Positions 32,939 to 41,442 of a DNA stretch of 64,000 nucleotides are shown in pieces. How positions within the stretch are numbered: position 1 is the first letter of the stretch; each line of letters opens with the position of its first letter. The position numbers and the translations under genes are program-made. The notes below the pieces were generated by a model. That model saw only the letters and a list, made by a program, of their open reading frames with translations, was not told the DNA's origin and did no database searches. Origin of the DNA: JAEUHO01 sp046350655 (GTDB lineage: Bacteria; Planctomycetota; PLA2; JAEUHO01); NCBI GenBank assembly GCA_046350655.1, contig JAXMAB010000008.1, forward strand, positions 310,001-374,000, read 5' to 3'.

Positions 32939-35011
32939 ATGCCAGAGAAGCACGCCAGAGACCTGTCGTCGGTGCGGAACTTCGGGATCGTGGCCCACAT
33001 CGACGCGGGCAAGACGACCCTGTCGGAGCGCCTGCTCTTCTACACGGGCAAGGAGCACCAGATGGGGGAGGTGCACCACGGCACCGCCAAGATGGACTAC
33101 CTGCCCGAGGAGCAGGAACGCGGCATCACCATCACCGCCGCGGCCACCACGTTCCACTGGCGCGGCCACGAACTGCACCTGATCGACACCCCCGGCCACG
33201 TCGACTTCACCGCCGAGGTCGAGCGCTCGCTGCGCGTGCTCGACGGGGCCGTCGTCGTGTTCGACGCGGTGAACGGCGTCGAGGCCCAGTCCGAGACGGT
33301 CTGGCGCCAGGCCACCCGCTACCACGTGCCGCGCTGCTGCTTCGTCAACAAGATGGACCGGCCGGGCGCCGACTTCGACCGCTCCGTCGAGAGCATCCGC
33401 GCGCGCCTGCACGCCACGCCGGCGCCGATCACGATGCCCGTGGGCCGGGGCGAGGACCTCGCGGGGGTCATCGACCTCGTGACGCGCGAGTTCCTGACGT
33501 TCGGCGCGGCGGACCAGGGCCGCACCGTCACGCGAGGCCCGGTGCCCGCCGACCTCGAGGCCGAGGTGGAGGTCCGCCGGCAGGACCTCGTGGACCTCGT
33601 CGTCGAGCACAGCGAGTCCGCCGGGGAGAAGTTCCTCGCGGGCGAGCCGCTGACGGTGGCCGACCTGAAGGCCGGGCTGCGGCAGGCCACGCTGGCCGCG
33701 AAGCTCTTCCCGACCCTGTGCGGGGCGGCGTTCAAGAACATCGGCGTGCAGACGGTCCTCGACGCGGTCGTCGACTACCTGCCGAGCCCTCTCGAGGCCG
33801 GCGCCATCGACGGGACGGACCCCGCCAAGCCGTCGCGCGTCGAGCACCGCGACCCGGACCCGGACGGCCCCCTGTGCGCGCTGGCGTTCAAGATCGTGGG
33901 GGACAGCCACGGCGACCTCACGTTCACGCGCGTCTACTCCGGGACGTTGACCCAGGGTCAGGGCCTCTGGAACCCGCGCCTCGGGAAGCACGAGCGCGCG
34001 ATGCGGCTCCTGCGCATGCACGCGAACGAGCGCGAGGCGGTCGACCGCGCGGTCGCGGGCGACATCGTCGCGCTGGTCGGCCTCAAGGAGACCGCGACCG
34101 GCGACACGCTGTGCGACAAGAAGGCGCCGATCGTCCTCGAGTCGATGCACTTCCCCGAGCCGGTCATGTCGATGCGGATCGAGCCGAAGACGAACGCCGA
34201 CCGCGACCGGCTCGCGGAGGCGCTCGCCCGGCTGTCGCGCGAGGACCCCACGTTCCGCTCCCACGTGTCGCCGGACACGGGCGAGACGCTGATCGAGGGC
34301 ATGGGCGAGCTGCACCTGGAGGTGCTGATCCACCGGCTCGTGCGCGACCTCGGCGTCGCGGCGAACGTCGGCAAGCCGCGGGTCGCGTACCGGCAGACGG
34401 TCGCCGGCTCCGGCGAGGCGACGTTCACGTTCGAGCGGCAGATCGCCAGCAAGACGCACGTCGCGACGGTGACCGTCCGCGTCGCGTCGGCGCCGGGCAC
34501 CGGGGGGGTGGGCTTCCGGAACGAGGCGCGGCCCGACCGCGTCCCGGTCGGCTGCGTCGCCGCGGTCGAACGGGGGGTCCGGGGGGCGTCGGGGGGCGCG
34601 GCCGGGTTCGCGTGGCCCGCGATCGACGTCCAGGCGACCCTGCTCGACGGTTCGACCCACGAGCTGGTGCCGCCGAGCGAGATCGCCTTCGAGGCCGCGG
34701 CGTCGAAGGCGTACGAGCAGGCGTTCGAGGCGGCCACCCCGGTGCTGCTCGAGCCGGCCATGCGGATCGAGGTCCACACCCCGAACGCGTACACCGGCAA
34801 CATCCTTGCAGACCTCAACCGTCGTCGTGTCCTGATCGAGAGCAACGAGCAGGTGGGGGACGGCCGGGTCCTCGTCGGCCGGGCCCCGCTGTCGGCGATG
34901 TTCGGCTACTCGACGATGGTCCGGTCGCTGTCCGAGGGCCGGGCCGGGTACTCGATGGAGCCGGCGGGCTACGAGCCGGTCCCCCCGGACGTCGCCAAGG
35001 GCCTCTTCTGA
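32939..35011 (+). CDS. fusA: Translation elongation factor G
   Basis: EF-G (690 residues) moves tRNAs and mRNA through the ribosome using GTP. G1 AHIDAGKT (19-26), the standard effector region EEQERGITI, G3 DTPGHVDF and G4 NKMD are present, and domains IV and V are complete (TGETLIEGMGELHLE; late region MFGYSTMVRSLSEGRAGYSMEP). The effector loop is normal, unlike that of EF-Tu. The gene is in the str position after rpsL-rpsG but is set apart by repeats, and no second tuf follows. A planctomycete genome may carry other EF-G paralogues. Confidence 0.93.
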   Translation: MPEKHARDLSSVRNFGIVAHIDAGKTTLSERLLFYTGKEHQMGEVHHGTAKMDYLPEEQERGITITAAATTFHWRGHELHLIDTPGHVDFTAEVERSLRVLDGAVVVFDAVNGVEAQSETVWRQATRYHVPRCCFVNKMDRPGADFDRSVESIRARLHATPAPITMPVGRGEDLAGVIDLVTREFLTFGAADQGRTVTRGPVPADLEAEVEVRRQDLVDLVVEHSESAGEKFLAGEPLTVADLKAGLRQATLAAKLFPTLCGAAFKNIGVQTVLDAVVDYLPSPLEAGAIDGTDPAKPSRVEHRDPDPDGPLCALAFKIVGDSHGDLTFTRVYSGTLTQGQGLWNPRLGKHERAMRLLRMHANEREAVDRAVAGDIVALVGLKETATGDTLCDKKAPIVLESMHFPEPVMSMRIEPKTNADRDRLAEALARLSREDPTFRSHVSPDTGETLIEGMGELHLEVLIHRLVRDLGVAANVGKPRVAYRQTVAGSGEATFTFERQIASKTHVATVTVRVASAPGTGGVGFRNEARPDRVPVGCVAAVERGVRGASGGAAGFAWPAIDVQATLLDGSTHELVPPSEIAFEAAASKAYEQAFEAATPVLLEPAMRIEVHTPNAYTGNILADLNRRRVLIESNEQVGDGRVLVGRAPLSAMFGYSTMVRSLSEGRAGYSMEPAGYEPVPPDVAKGLF

Positions 35012-35050
35012 CCGGGGGGGCCCCCGGAGGCCGCCGGGCCTCGCGGTCCC
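35012..35050. repeat. Palindromic sequence after fusA with GGGCCTCGCGGTCCC half-repeat
   Basis: CCGGGGGGGCCCCCGG right after the fusA stop is followed by GAGGCC-GCCG-GGCCTC and CGCGGTCCC (to 35050). It combines a terminator-like stem with a half of the intergenic repeat. Confidence 0.5.
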
Positions 35051-35099
35051 GGACCCCCGACCGATCCCTCGGCCGCCGGGGGAGCGCCCTGTGCTCGGA

Positions 35100-35127
35100 T
35101 TGACACCGCGGGGTCCGCGTCTACTCT
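35100..35127 (+). promoter_or_regulatory. Sigma-70-type promoter for the S10 cluster
   Basis: TTGACA (35100-35105, a consensus -35) and TACTCT (35122-35127) with a 16-base spacer, leaving a leader of about 130 bases before rpsJ. Confidence 0.65.
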
Positions 35128-35263
35128 CGGCCCCTTCACCGCCGTTCCCCCGACGCGTGTTCCGAGTTCCCCTCGGGACAGACCTTCGGGGCCAAGGCGG
35201 CCGACGTGCTCGCGCACGTCGCGAACCGCTCCCCCCGATCCCCGAACTGTCCCGGCAGGTCCC

Positions 35264-35578
35264 ATGACGATCCCGACCCAGCTGATCAAGATCCGCATGG
35301 AGGCGTTCGACCACGAGGTCGTCGACAAGAGCGCCGCGGACATCGTGGACACCGCGAAGCGGACGGGCGCGCGCGTCGCGGGGCCGATCCCGCTGCCGAC
35401 GCGCATCGAGCGCTACACCGTGCTGCGTTCGCCGCACATCGACAAGAAGGCGCGCGAGCAGTTCGAGATCCGCACGCACAAGCGGATCCTGTTCATCAGC
35501 GAGCCGACGGCGAAGACGATCGACGCCATCAGCAAGCTGAACCTGCCCGCCGGCGTCGACATCCGCATCAAGGTCTGA
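35264..35578 (+). CDS. rpsJ: 30S ribosomal protein S10
   Basis: The product has 104 residues. IKIRMEAFDHEVVDKSAADIVDTAKRTGARVAGPIPLPTRIERYTVLRSPHIDKKAREQFEIR is diagnostic in its motifs. S10 (NusE) is both a head protein of the 30S subunit and an antitermination partner of NusB and NusG. It opens the S10 cluster, with its own promoter. The next gene is rplD after 91 bases; rplC, normally in between, is absent. Confidence 0.96.
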   Translation: MTIPTQLIKIRMEAFDHEVVDKSAADIVDTAKRTGARVAGPIPLPTRIERYTVLRSPHIDKKAREQFEIRTHKRILFISEPTAKTIDAISKLNLPAGVDIRIKV

Positions 35579-35669
35579 TCCCCGGCCGGCTCCGGCGCGG
35601 CGGACCCCACGAGGGGCGTCGCACCGCAGGCGGCCCCAACCGAACCACGACGAGAGCAACGAGGATCCC

Positions 35670-36326
35670 ATGGCCGAGGTCAAGACGATCGACGCGGGCT
35701 CCGGTGCCTCCGGCACCGCGACCCTCGACGAGGCGGCGCTGCTGCCGAAGACGCGCCGCGAGTCGCGGGGCTTCCACCCCGTCGTGCTGCGCGACGCGGT
35801 GATCCAGTACGAGGCGAACGCCCGCGTCGGCACCGTGCAGACGAAGGAGCGTCACTTCGTGAGCGGCAACACGAAGAAGATGTTCAAGCAGAAGCACACG
35901 GGCAACGCGCGTCAGGGCGACGGCAAGGCCCCGCACTTCCGCGGCGGCGGCGTCTGCTTCGGCCCGCACCCGCGCTCGTTCCGCCAGGAGATGCCGCGGC
36001 GCGCGCTGCGCAAGGCCCTCGCGGTGGCCCTCGCGCGCAAGCTCGCCGACGGCGAGGTGACGATCGTGCGCGCGCTCTCGTTCTCGAAGCCGAGCACGAA
36101 GGGCTACATGAAGCTGCTGGAGACGACCGACGCGGGCCACGCGCCGCTCCTCGTCACCGCGGCCGCCGCCGAGCCGAACATCCTGAAGTCCGCCCGCAAC
36201 ATCCCGGGCTCGCGCGTGCTCCCCGCCGCCGAGCTCAACGCGCGTGACGTCGCCGCTTGCACCCGGCTCCTCCTCGGCGAGGGCGCCTGGGACGCGATCG
36301 CGTCGCGCATCGGAGCGTCCCGGTGA
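35670..36326 (+). CDS. rplD: 50S ribosomal protein L4
   Basis: The product has 218 residues. L4 features: GFHPVVLRDAVIQYEANARVGTVQTKERHFVSG, the conserved KMFKQKHTGNARQGDGKAPHFRGGGVCFGPHPRSF loop that lines the exit tunnel, then RRALRKALAVALARKLADGEV. A 25-residue N-terminal extension precedes the family core. Translation of rplW is coupled through a GTGA overlap. It directly follows rpsJ because no L3 gene is present. Confidence 0.95.
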   Translation: MAEVKTIDAGSGASGTATLDEAALLPKTRRESRGFHPVVLRDAVIQYEANARVGTVQTKERHFVSGNTKKMFKQKHTGNARQGDGKAPHFRGGGVCFGPHPRSFRQEMPRRALRKALAVALARKLADGEVTIVRALSFSKPSTKGYMKLLETTDAGHAPLLVTAAAAEPNILKSARNIPGSRVLPAAELNARDVAACTRLLLGEGAWDAIASRIGASR

Positions 36327-36610
36327 AGCCGACCGACCCGCGCCAGGTCATCCTCCGCCCCGTCGTGACGGAGAAGTCGCTCCGCACGTCCGAGCGGACG
36401 AACGCCTACACCTTCGAGGTCCACCCGAAGGCGAACAAGGTCCAGATCCGCTCGGCCGTGGAGTCGATCTTCAAGGTCGACGTCGTGGACGTGCGCACCG
36501 CCGTCCGGTCGGGCAAGCCCCGCCGGCTCGGCTTCCGCTTCTCGCGGACCCCCGACCGCAAGCGCGCGATCGTCGTGGTGAAGCAGGGCCAGTCGCTCGA
36601 CGTCTACTGA
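36323..36610 (+). CDS. rplW: 50S ribosomal protein L23
   Basis: The product has 95 residues from a GTG overlapping the rplD stop as GTGA. VILRPVVTEKSLRTSERTNAYTFEVHPKANKVQIRSAVESIFKVDVVDVRT fits L23, which lies at the tunnel exit and docks trigger factor, SRP and SecY. The loop residues include KPRRLGFRFSRTPDRKRAIV. Confidence 0.95.
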   Translation: MKPTDPRQVILRPVVTEKSLRTSERTNAYTFEVHPKANKVQIRSAVESIFKVDVVDVRTAVRSGKPRRLGFRFSRTPDRKRAIVVVKQGQSLDVY

Positions 36611-36652
36611 CGCCGCCGACGAACCCACCGACGAGCGCCCCAGGAGCCGAAG

Positions 36653-37501
36653 ATGCCCATCCGCCGCGTACGACCGACCAGCAACGGGACGCGCCAGATC
36701 ACGTTCCTCGACAACTCGGACCTCACCAAGGGGAAGGCCCCGGAGGCCCGGCTGCTCCTCGCCCAGCGCAAGAGCGGCGGTCGCAACAACCACGGCAAGG
36801 TGACGCTCCGCGCCCGCGGCGGCGGCGCCAAGCGCCGCTACCGCCTGATCGACTGGAAGCGCGCCAAGGACGGCGTCGCGGCCAAGGTCGCGGCGATCGA
36901 GTACGACCCGAACCGCAACGCGCGCCTCGCGCTGCTGCAGTACGCCGACGGCGACAAGCGCTACGTGCTCGCGCCGCTCGGCCTCGAGGTCGGCACGGTC
37001 GTGATGAACGGCGTCAAGGCCGAGGCGAAGCCCGGCAACTGCCTGCCGCTCCGCAGCATCCCGGTGGGCCTCACGGTCCACGCGGTCGAGCTGGTCCCGG
37101 GCCGCGGCGCGCAGCTCGCGCGGGCCGCCGGCACGGGCGCGGTCTTCACGGCGAAGGAGGGCGAGTACGCCCTGCTGACGCTGCCGTCCACCGAGATGCG
37201 CAAGGTCCACCTCGACTGCCGCGCGACGGTGGGCCAGGTCGGCAACCTCGACGCGAACCTCGTCGTGATCGGCACCGCCGGCCGCCACCGCCACATGGGC
37301 TACCGCCCGATCTCGCGCGGTTCGGCCCAGAACCCCATCGCCCACCCCATGGGCGGCGGCGAGGGCCGTCGCAAGGGCGGGCGTCACCCCGTGTCGAAGT
37401 GGGGCGTGCTGTCCAAGGGCGGCAACACCCGCAAGCGCAAGAAGAACTCGAGCCGCTTCATCGTGCGTGGTCGCCGTCGCGGCCCGCAGGTCGGGAGGTA
37501 G
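36653..37501 (+). CDS. rplB: 50S ribosomal protein L2
   Basis: The product has 282 residues. It shows RKSGGRNNHGKVTLRARGGGAKRRYRLIDWKR and the peptidyl-transferase-region segment NPIAHPMGGGEGRRKGGRHPVSKWG, containing the conserved His. L2 is required for subunit association. An ATG at 36653 follows GGAG. rpsS starts three bases after the stop. Confidence 0.97.
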   Translation: MPIRRVRPTSNGTRQITFLDNSDLTKGKAPEARLLLAQRKSGGRNNHGKVTLRARGGGAKRRYRLIDWKRAKDGVAAKVAAIEYDPNRNARLALLQYADGDKRYVLAPLGLEVGTVVMNGVKAEAKPGNCLPLRSIPVGLTVHAVELVPGRGAQLARAAGTGAVFTAKEGEYALLTLPSTEMRKVHLDCRATVGQVGNLDANLVVIGTAGRHRHMGYRPISRGSAQNPIAHPMGGGEGRRKGGRHPVSKWGVLSKGGNTRKRKKNSSRFIVRGRRRGPQVGR

Positions 37502-37504
37502 TCC

Positions 37505-37801
37505 ATGGGCCGCAGCCTCAAGAAGGGCCCCTATGTGGACGCGAAGCTCTTCGCTCGCGTCGAGAAGTCCGCCGGCGGGTCGAAGCGCGAGCCCATCAAG
37601 ACGTGGGCCCGTCGCAGCGACATCGTCCCGGAGTTCGTCGGCCACACGTTCATGGTCCACAACGGGAACCGTTTCGTGAAGGTGTACGTCACGGAGGACA
37701 TGGTCGGGCACAAGCTCGGCGAGTTCGCCCCGACGCGCATCTTCCGGGCCCACTCCACCCGTGTCACCGAGACGGCGCCCGCTGACGCCGGCAAGAAGTA
37801 G
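37505..37801 (+). CDS. rpsS: 30S ribosomal protein S19
   Basis: The product has 98 residues. GRSLKKGPYVDAKLFARVEK, TWARRSDIVPEFVGHTFMVHNGN and LGEFAPTRIFRAH are characteristic. It forms the head of the 30S with S13. A slightly extended tail (TETAPADAGKK) ends the protein. Confidence 0.97.
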   Translation: MGRSLKKGPYVDAKLFARVEKSAGGSKREPIKTWARRSDIVPEFVGHTFMVHNGNRFVKVYVTEDMVGHKLGEFAPTRIFRAHSTRVTETAPADAGKK

Positions 37802-37811
37802 GAGGCCTCCC

Positions 37812-38273
37812 GTGTCCCGCAAGGATCGCGGCCTTATCCGCATCGTCGGCAAGCAGTTCACGGCGATCCACCGCCACGCGCGGATCTCGCCGTTCAAGGC
37901 CCGCCCGGTCGCCGACCTCGTGCGCGGCAAGCCCGTGGACGAGGCGCTCTCGATCCTCGAGTTCCAGCCCCGTCGCGCGTCGCCGATGTTCCGCAAGGTC
38001 ATCCTGTCCGCGAAGGCGACGGCCAGCAACGACCTCGAGGTCAAGCTCGGCAAGCTCGTCGTGGCGGAGATCCGCGTCGACGGCGGCCCGCTGCTCGGCG
38101 GCCGCCCGCGCTTCATGGCCCGCGCCATGGGCCGCGCGTTCCCCATCCGCAAGCGCACGTCGCACCTGATCGTGACGCTCGCCGAGGCCGAGATCGCCGG
38201 CAAGGCCGCCGGCGGCAAGAAGAGCACCAAGAAGGGCAAGGGCGACGCGTCGCCGGCCCCGGTGAAGGAGTAG
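37812..38273 (+). CDS. rplV: 50S ribosomal protein L22
   Basis: The product has 153 residues from a GTG preceded by GGAGG. AIHRHARISPFKARPVADLVRGKPVDEAL, then the tunnel-lining hairpin (GGPLLGGRPRFMARAMGRAFPIRKRTSHLIV). It extends past the E. coli form (110 residues) by an N-terminal stretch and a Lys/Gly/Ala-rich tail (GGKKSTKKGKGD). The alternative start further upstream is in the rpsS tail. Confidence 0.94.
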   Translation: MSRKDRGLIRIVGKQFTAIHRHARISPFKARPVADLVRGKPVDEALSILEFQPRRASPMFRKVILSAKATASNDLEVKLGKLVVAEIRVDGGPLLGGRPRFMARAMGRAFPIRKRTSHLIVTLAEAEIAGKAAGGKKSTKKGKGDASPAPVKE

Positions 38274-38276
38274 CAC

Positions 38277-38933
38277 GTGGGCCAGAAGACCCATCCCATC
38301 GGGTTCCGCACCGGCATCTACCTCGACTGGTCGAGCCGCTGGTACGCGCCCAAGAAGGACTTCGCGCGCCTCCTCAAGGAGGACCGCGTCATCCGCGAGT
38401 TCGTCAAGAAGGAGTTCGCGGGCGCGGGCATCCCGAAGGTCGAGATCGAGCGCAAGGCCGACGCCCTGCGCGTGATCGTCCACACGGCGAAGCCCGGCAT
38501 CCTGATCGGCCGCAAGGGCGTCAAGGCCGAGGAGCTCAAGACGCGCCTCGAGGGCATGCTCAAGCGGAAGGTCGGCCTCGACATCCTCGAGATCCCGAAG
38601 CCCGAGCTCAACGCCACGCTCGTCGCGGAGGGCGTCGCCGAGCAGCTCATGAAGCGCGCGTCGTTCCGCCGCACCATGAAGCGCGCCATCCAGCAGACGA
38701 TGGAGCGCGGCGCGAAGGGCATCAAGCTGCAGGTGGGCGGCCGCCTGGGCGGCGCCGAGATCGCGCGCATCGAGAAGCAGATCCGCGGCTCGATCCCGCT
38801 GTCCACCCTCAAGGCCGCCATCGACTACGGGACCGCGACCGCGAAGACGACCTACGGGACCATCGGCGTGAAGTGCTGGATCTACACCGGCACCCTCCCG
38901 AAGGCCGAGCCCGTGCGCCAGGAGGGCAGCTGA
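38277..38933 (+). CDS. rpsC: 30S ribosomal protein S3
   Basis: The product has 218 residues from a GTG. GQKTHPIGFRTGIYLDWSSRWYAPKKDF, the KH-domain motif ILIGRKGVKAEELKTRLEG and ARIEKQIRGSIPLSTLKAAIDYGTATAKTTYG define S3, which lines the mRNA entry channel. No gap problem with rplP, which starts two bases after the stop. Confidence 0.97.
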   Translation: MGQKTHPIGFRTGIYLDWSSRWYAPKKDFARLLKEDRVIREFVKKEFAGAGIPKVEIERKADALRVIVHTAKPGILIGRKGVKAEELKTRLEGMLKRKVGLDILEIPKPELNATLVAEGVAEQLMKRASFRRTMKRAIQQTMERGAKGIKLQVGGRLGGAEIARIEKQIRGSIPLSTLKAAIDYGTATAKTTYGTIGVKCWIYTGTLPKAEPVRQEGS

Positions 38934-38934
38934 C

Positions 38935-39351
38935 ATGGCGACGATGCCGAAGCGGGTCAAGTTCCGCAAGTCGCAGCGGGGCAAGATCAAGGGCGTGGCC
39001 CAGCGGGGCAACGTGGTCTCGTTCGGCGAGTGGGGGCTCCAGTCCCTCATGCCGGCGTGGATCCCGGCCAACACGATCGAGGCCTGCCGCGTCGCCGCCG
39101 TCCGCGGCGCGCCGGACGGCCGCCTGTTCATCCGCATCTTCCCGCACAAGTCGGTGACCTCGACCCCCGAGGAGACCCGAATGGGTACCGGTAAGGGCGA
39201 GCCCGACTACTGGTGCGCGGTCGTCAAGCCGGGCACGGTGCTGTTCGAGCTCGGCGGCGTGACCGAGGAGATCGCGCGCAAGACCTTCAACAAGGTGTCG
39301 CACAAGCTGCCGGTGAAGACCCGGATGGTGCGACGGAGGCACGGGGCGTGA
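38935..39351 (+). CDS. rplP: 50S ribosomal protein L16
   Basis: The product has 138 residues. MPKRVKFRKSQRGKIKGVAQRGN, the SFGEWGLQSLMPAWI stretch and FPHKSVTSTPEETRMGTGKGEPDYW are conserved. It contacts A-site tRNA. Its stop overlaps the rpmC GTG as GTGA. Confidence 0.96.
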   Translation: MATMPKRVKFRKSQRGKIKGVAQRGNVVSFGEWGLQSLMPAWIPANTIEACRVAAVRGAPDGRLFIRIFPHKSVTSTPEETRMGTGKGEPDYWCAVVKPGTVLFELGGVTEEIARKTFNKVSHKLPVKTRMVRRRHGA

Positions 39352-39584
39352 AGACGACCAAGAGCAAGGCGGACGAGGTCCGGAAGCGCGGGTCCGAGGA
39401 CCTGCGCGCCGACATCGCCCGGCTCAACAAGGAGGTCTTCGACCGCCGCTTCAAGGGCGGGACCGAGGAGAAGACCGACCGCGGGTTCCTGCGCCGCACG
39501 CGGCGCGAGGTGGCCCGCATCAACACGATCCTGCGCGAGCGCGAGCTCGGGCGCGCCGGCGAGCCGGCCGCGGCGAAGGAGTGA
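39348..39584 (+). CDS. rpmC: 50S ribosomal protein L29
   Basis: The product has 78 residues from the GTG overlapping the rplP stop. EVRKRGSEDLRADIARLNKEVFDRRFKGGTEEKTDRGFLRRTRREVARINTILRERE is a recognisable L29 helix pair at the tunnel exit next to L23. The first ten residues and last nine are extensions. Confidence 0.9.
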   Translation: MKTTKSKADEVRKRGSEDLRADIARLNKEVFDRRFKGGTEEKTDRGFLRRTRREVARINTILRERELGRAGEPAAAKE

Positions 39585-39591
39585 CGCAGCC

Positions 39592-39960
39592 ATGGCGACG
39601 ACGAGCACGCGCACCCCGCGCCGCACGGTGACCGGCATCGTGATCTCGGACAAGATGGCGAAGACCATCTCCGTCCAGGTGACCGACAAGGTGCGTCACC
39701 CGAAGTACGGCAAGATCACGACCCGGATCGAGGTCTACAAGGCCCACGACGAGCACGGCAAGGCCAAGGCGGGTGACACCGTCGAGATCGCCTTCGCCCG
39801 CCGTCTCTCCAAGACGAAGCACTGGCGACTCGTCCGCGTGGTCTCGGCCGCGCGCGTGGTCGCCGTCCGCGGCGAGGAGGAGATCGCCTCCCTGCCCGGC
39901 AAGCAGGCCCCGAAGCCGGCGGTCCCCGCGACCGGCGCGGCGGGGGAGGTGAACTCGTGA
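39592..39960 (+). CDS. rpsQ: 30S ribosomal protein S17
   Basis: The product has 122 residues, about 40 more than E. coli S17. The core is TVTGIVISDKMAKTISVQVTDKVRHPKYGKITTRIEVYKAHDEHGKAKAGDTVEIAFARRLSKTKHWRLV. The C-terminal tail (from residue ~85) is Ala/Pro/Glu-rich and lineage-specific. The stop overlaps rplN (GTGA). Confidence 0.94.
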   Translation: MATTSTRTPRRTVTGIVISDKMAKTISVQVTDKVRHPKYGKITTRIEVYKAHDEHGKAKAGDTVEIAFARRLSKTKHWRLVRVVSAARVVAVRGEEEIASLPGKQAPKPAVPATGAAGEVNS

Positions 39961-40325
39961 TCCAGATGCGCACCTGGCTGGACGTGGCCGACAACACCGG
40001 GGCGAAGCTCTGCTGCGCCATCAAGGTGCTGGGCCGCGGCAACAGCCGTTTCGCCGAGGTGGGCGACATCGTCGTCGCCTCCGTCAAGAAGGCGCTGCCG
40101 TCGTCGGAGATCAAGGCCGGCGCGGTCGTCCGCGGCGTGGTCGTCCGGACGCGCAACAACACGCGTCGCTCGGACGGCTCCTACGTCCGGTTCGACAGCA
40201 ACGCCATCGTCCTCGTGGACGAGGAGAAGAACCCGCGGGGCACGCGCATCTTCGGCGCGGTCGCCCGCGAGCTCCGCAACAAGGGCTTCATGAAGATCGT
40301 CTCCCTGGCGCCGGAGGTGGTGTGA
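39957..40325 (+). CDS. rplN: 50S ribosomal protein L14
   Basis: The product has 122 residues, standard. IQMRTWLDVADNTGAKLCCAIKVLG, GDIVVASVKKALPSSEIKAGAVVRGVVVRT and GTRIFGAVARELRNKGFMKIVSLAPEVV fit throughout. It lies at the subunit interface with L19. It starts with GTG inside the rpsQ stop. Confidence 0.97.
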   Translation: MIQMRTWLDVADNTGAKLCCAIKVLGRGNSRFAEVGDIVVASVKKALPSSEIKAGAVVRGVVVRTRNNTRRSDGSYVRFDSNAIVLVDEEKNPRGTRIFGAVARELRNKGFMKIVSLAPEVV

Positions 40326-40675
40326 TGGCGCGCATCAAGAAGGGCGACCTCGTGATGGTCCGCTCGGGCGCCGAGAAGGGCAAGCGCGGCAAGGTCCTGC
40401 GCGTGCTCCCGGACGAGGGCAAGGCCCTCGTCGAGGGCGTCCGCCTCGTCTACAAGCACCTGCGCAAGAGCCAGAAGCACCCGCAGGGCGGCCGCATCCG
40501 CCGCGAGGCGGCGATGTGGCTCAGCACGCTCATGCCCGTCGACCCGACGACGGACGCGCCCACGCGCGTCTCCTCGAAGGTCGTCGACGGCGCCAAGGTC
40601 CGCGTCGCCCGCAAGAGCGGCGCCTCCCTCGACGTCGCGGCCAAGGGCCGTGGCTCGAAGGGCTCGGAGGCTTAG
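40325..40675 (+). CDS. rplX: 50S ribosomal protein L24
   Basis: The product has 116 residues, from an ATG that overlaps the rplN stop as TGATG. The KOW motif KKGDLVMVRSGAEKGKRGKVLRVLPDEGKALVEGV and LRKSQKHPQGGRIRREAAM are typical of this assembly initiator protein. The C-terminal end has a basic Ser/Gly tail. Confidence 0.94.
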   Translation: MARIKKGDLVMVRSGAEKGKRGKVLRVLPDEGKALVEGVRLVYKHLRKSQKHPQGGRIRREAAMWLSTLMPVDPTTDAPTRVSSKVVDGAKVRVARKSGASLDVAAKGRGSKGSEA

Positions 40676-40678
40676 CCC

Positions 40679-41251
40679 GTGGCCGTCAAGTTGACTCCCC
40701 GCCTGCTCGAGCGCTACCGCAAGGAGATCCGTCCGCGGCTCGCGACGCGCCTGAAGGTCGACAACGACCTCGCGCTCCCGCGCCTGCTGAAGGTCACCCT
40801 GTCGATGGGCGTCGGAGGGGCCGTCGAGAACAAGAAGCTCGTCGAGACCGCCGCCCAGAGCCTCACCACGATCGCCGGCCAGAAGGCCGTGGTCACCCTG
40901 GCCAAGACGTCGGTGGCCCAGTGGAAGGTCCGCGACGGGATGCCGATCGGCGCGAAGGTCACCCTCCGCGGCGCGCGCGCCTACGAGTTCATGGACCGCC
41001 TGATCTCGGTGGTCATCCCCCGCATCCGCGACTTCCGCGGCTGCCCGACGAAGTTCGACGGGCGCGGCAACTACAGCCTCGGCATCGCGGAACAGTCGGT
41101 GTTCCCCGAGATCGAGGTCGAGAAGACCGAGGGCCTCTCGGGCCTCAACGTGACCATGACGATCTCCGGTGGCTCGGACGCGGCCAGTCGCGCCCTGCTC
41201 GAGGAGTTCGGCTTCCCCTTCGTGCGCGAGGAGGTCGGTACCCGTGGCTAG
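40679..41251 (+). CDS. rplE: 50S ribosomal protein L5
   Basis: The product has 190 residues from a GTG. KVTLSMGVGGAVENKKLVETAAQSLTTIAGQKAVVT, GMPIGAKVTLRGARAYEFMDRLISVVIPRIRDFRG and NYSLGIAEQSVFPEIEVEK are L5 signatures. It binds 5S rRNA and contacts P-site tRNA. Its last eight bases overlap the start of rpsN. Confidence 0.96.
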   Translation: MAVKLTPRLLERYRKEIRPRLATRLKVDNDLALPRLLKVTLSMGVGGAVENKKLVETAAQSLTTIAGQKAVVTLAKTSVAQWKVRDGMPIGAKVTLRGARAYEFMDRLISVVIPRIRDFRGCPTKFDGRGNYSLGIAEQSVFPEIEVEKTEGLSGLNVTMTISGGSDAASRALLEEFGFPFVREEVGTRG

Positions 41252-41429
41252 GACCTGTCTGATCGTCAAGCAGCGGCTGAAGCCGAAGTTCTCGACGCGT
41301 CGTTACAACCGCTGTCAGTTCTGCGGCCGTCGTCGCGCGTTCTATCGCAAGTTCGGGGCGTGCCGCGTGTGCTTCCGCCAGATGGCGTTGCGCGGCGAGA
41401 TCCCCGGCGCTCGCAAGGCCTCGTGGTAG
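41244..41429 (+). CDS. rpsN: 30S ribosomal protein S14, zinc-binding type
   Basis: The product has 61 residues from a GTG inside the rplE end. It has two CxxC pairs, CQFCGRR and CRVC, so it is the short zinc form (S14Z) rather than the long zinc-free one. GEIPGARKASW is the conserved C-terminus. The length matches the family. Confidence 0.95.
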   Translation: MARTCLIVKQRLKPKFSTRRYNRCQFCGRRRAFYRKFGACRVCFRQMALRGEIPGARKASW

Positions 41430-41442
41430 GAGGCGCCCACCC

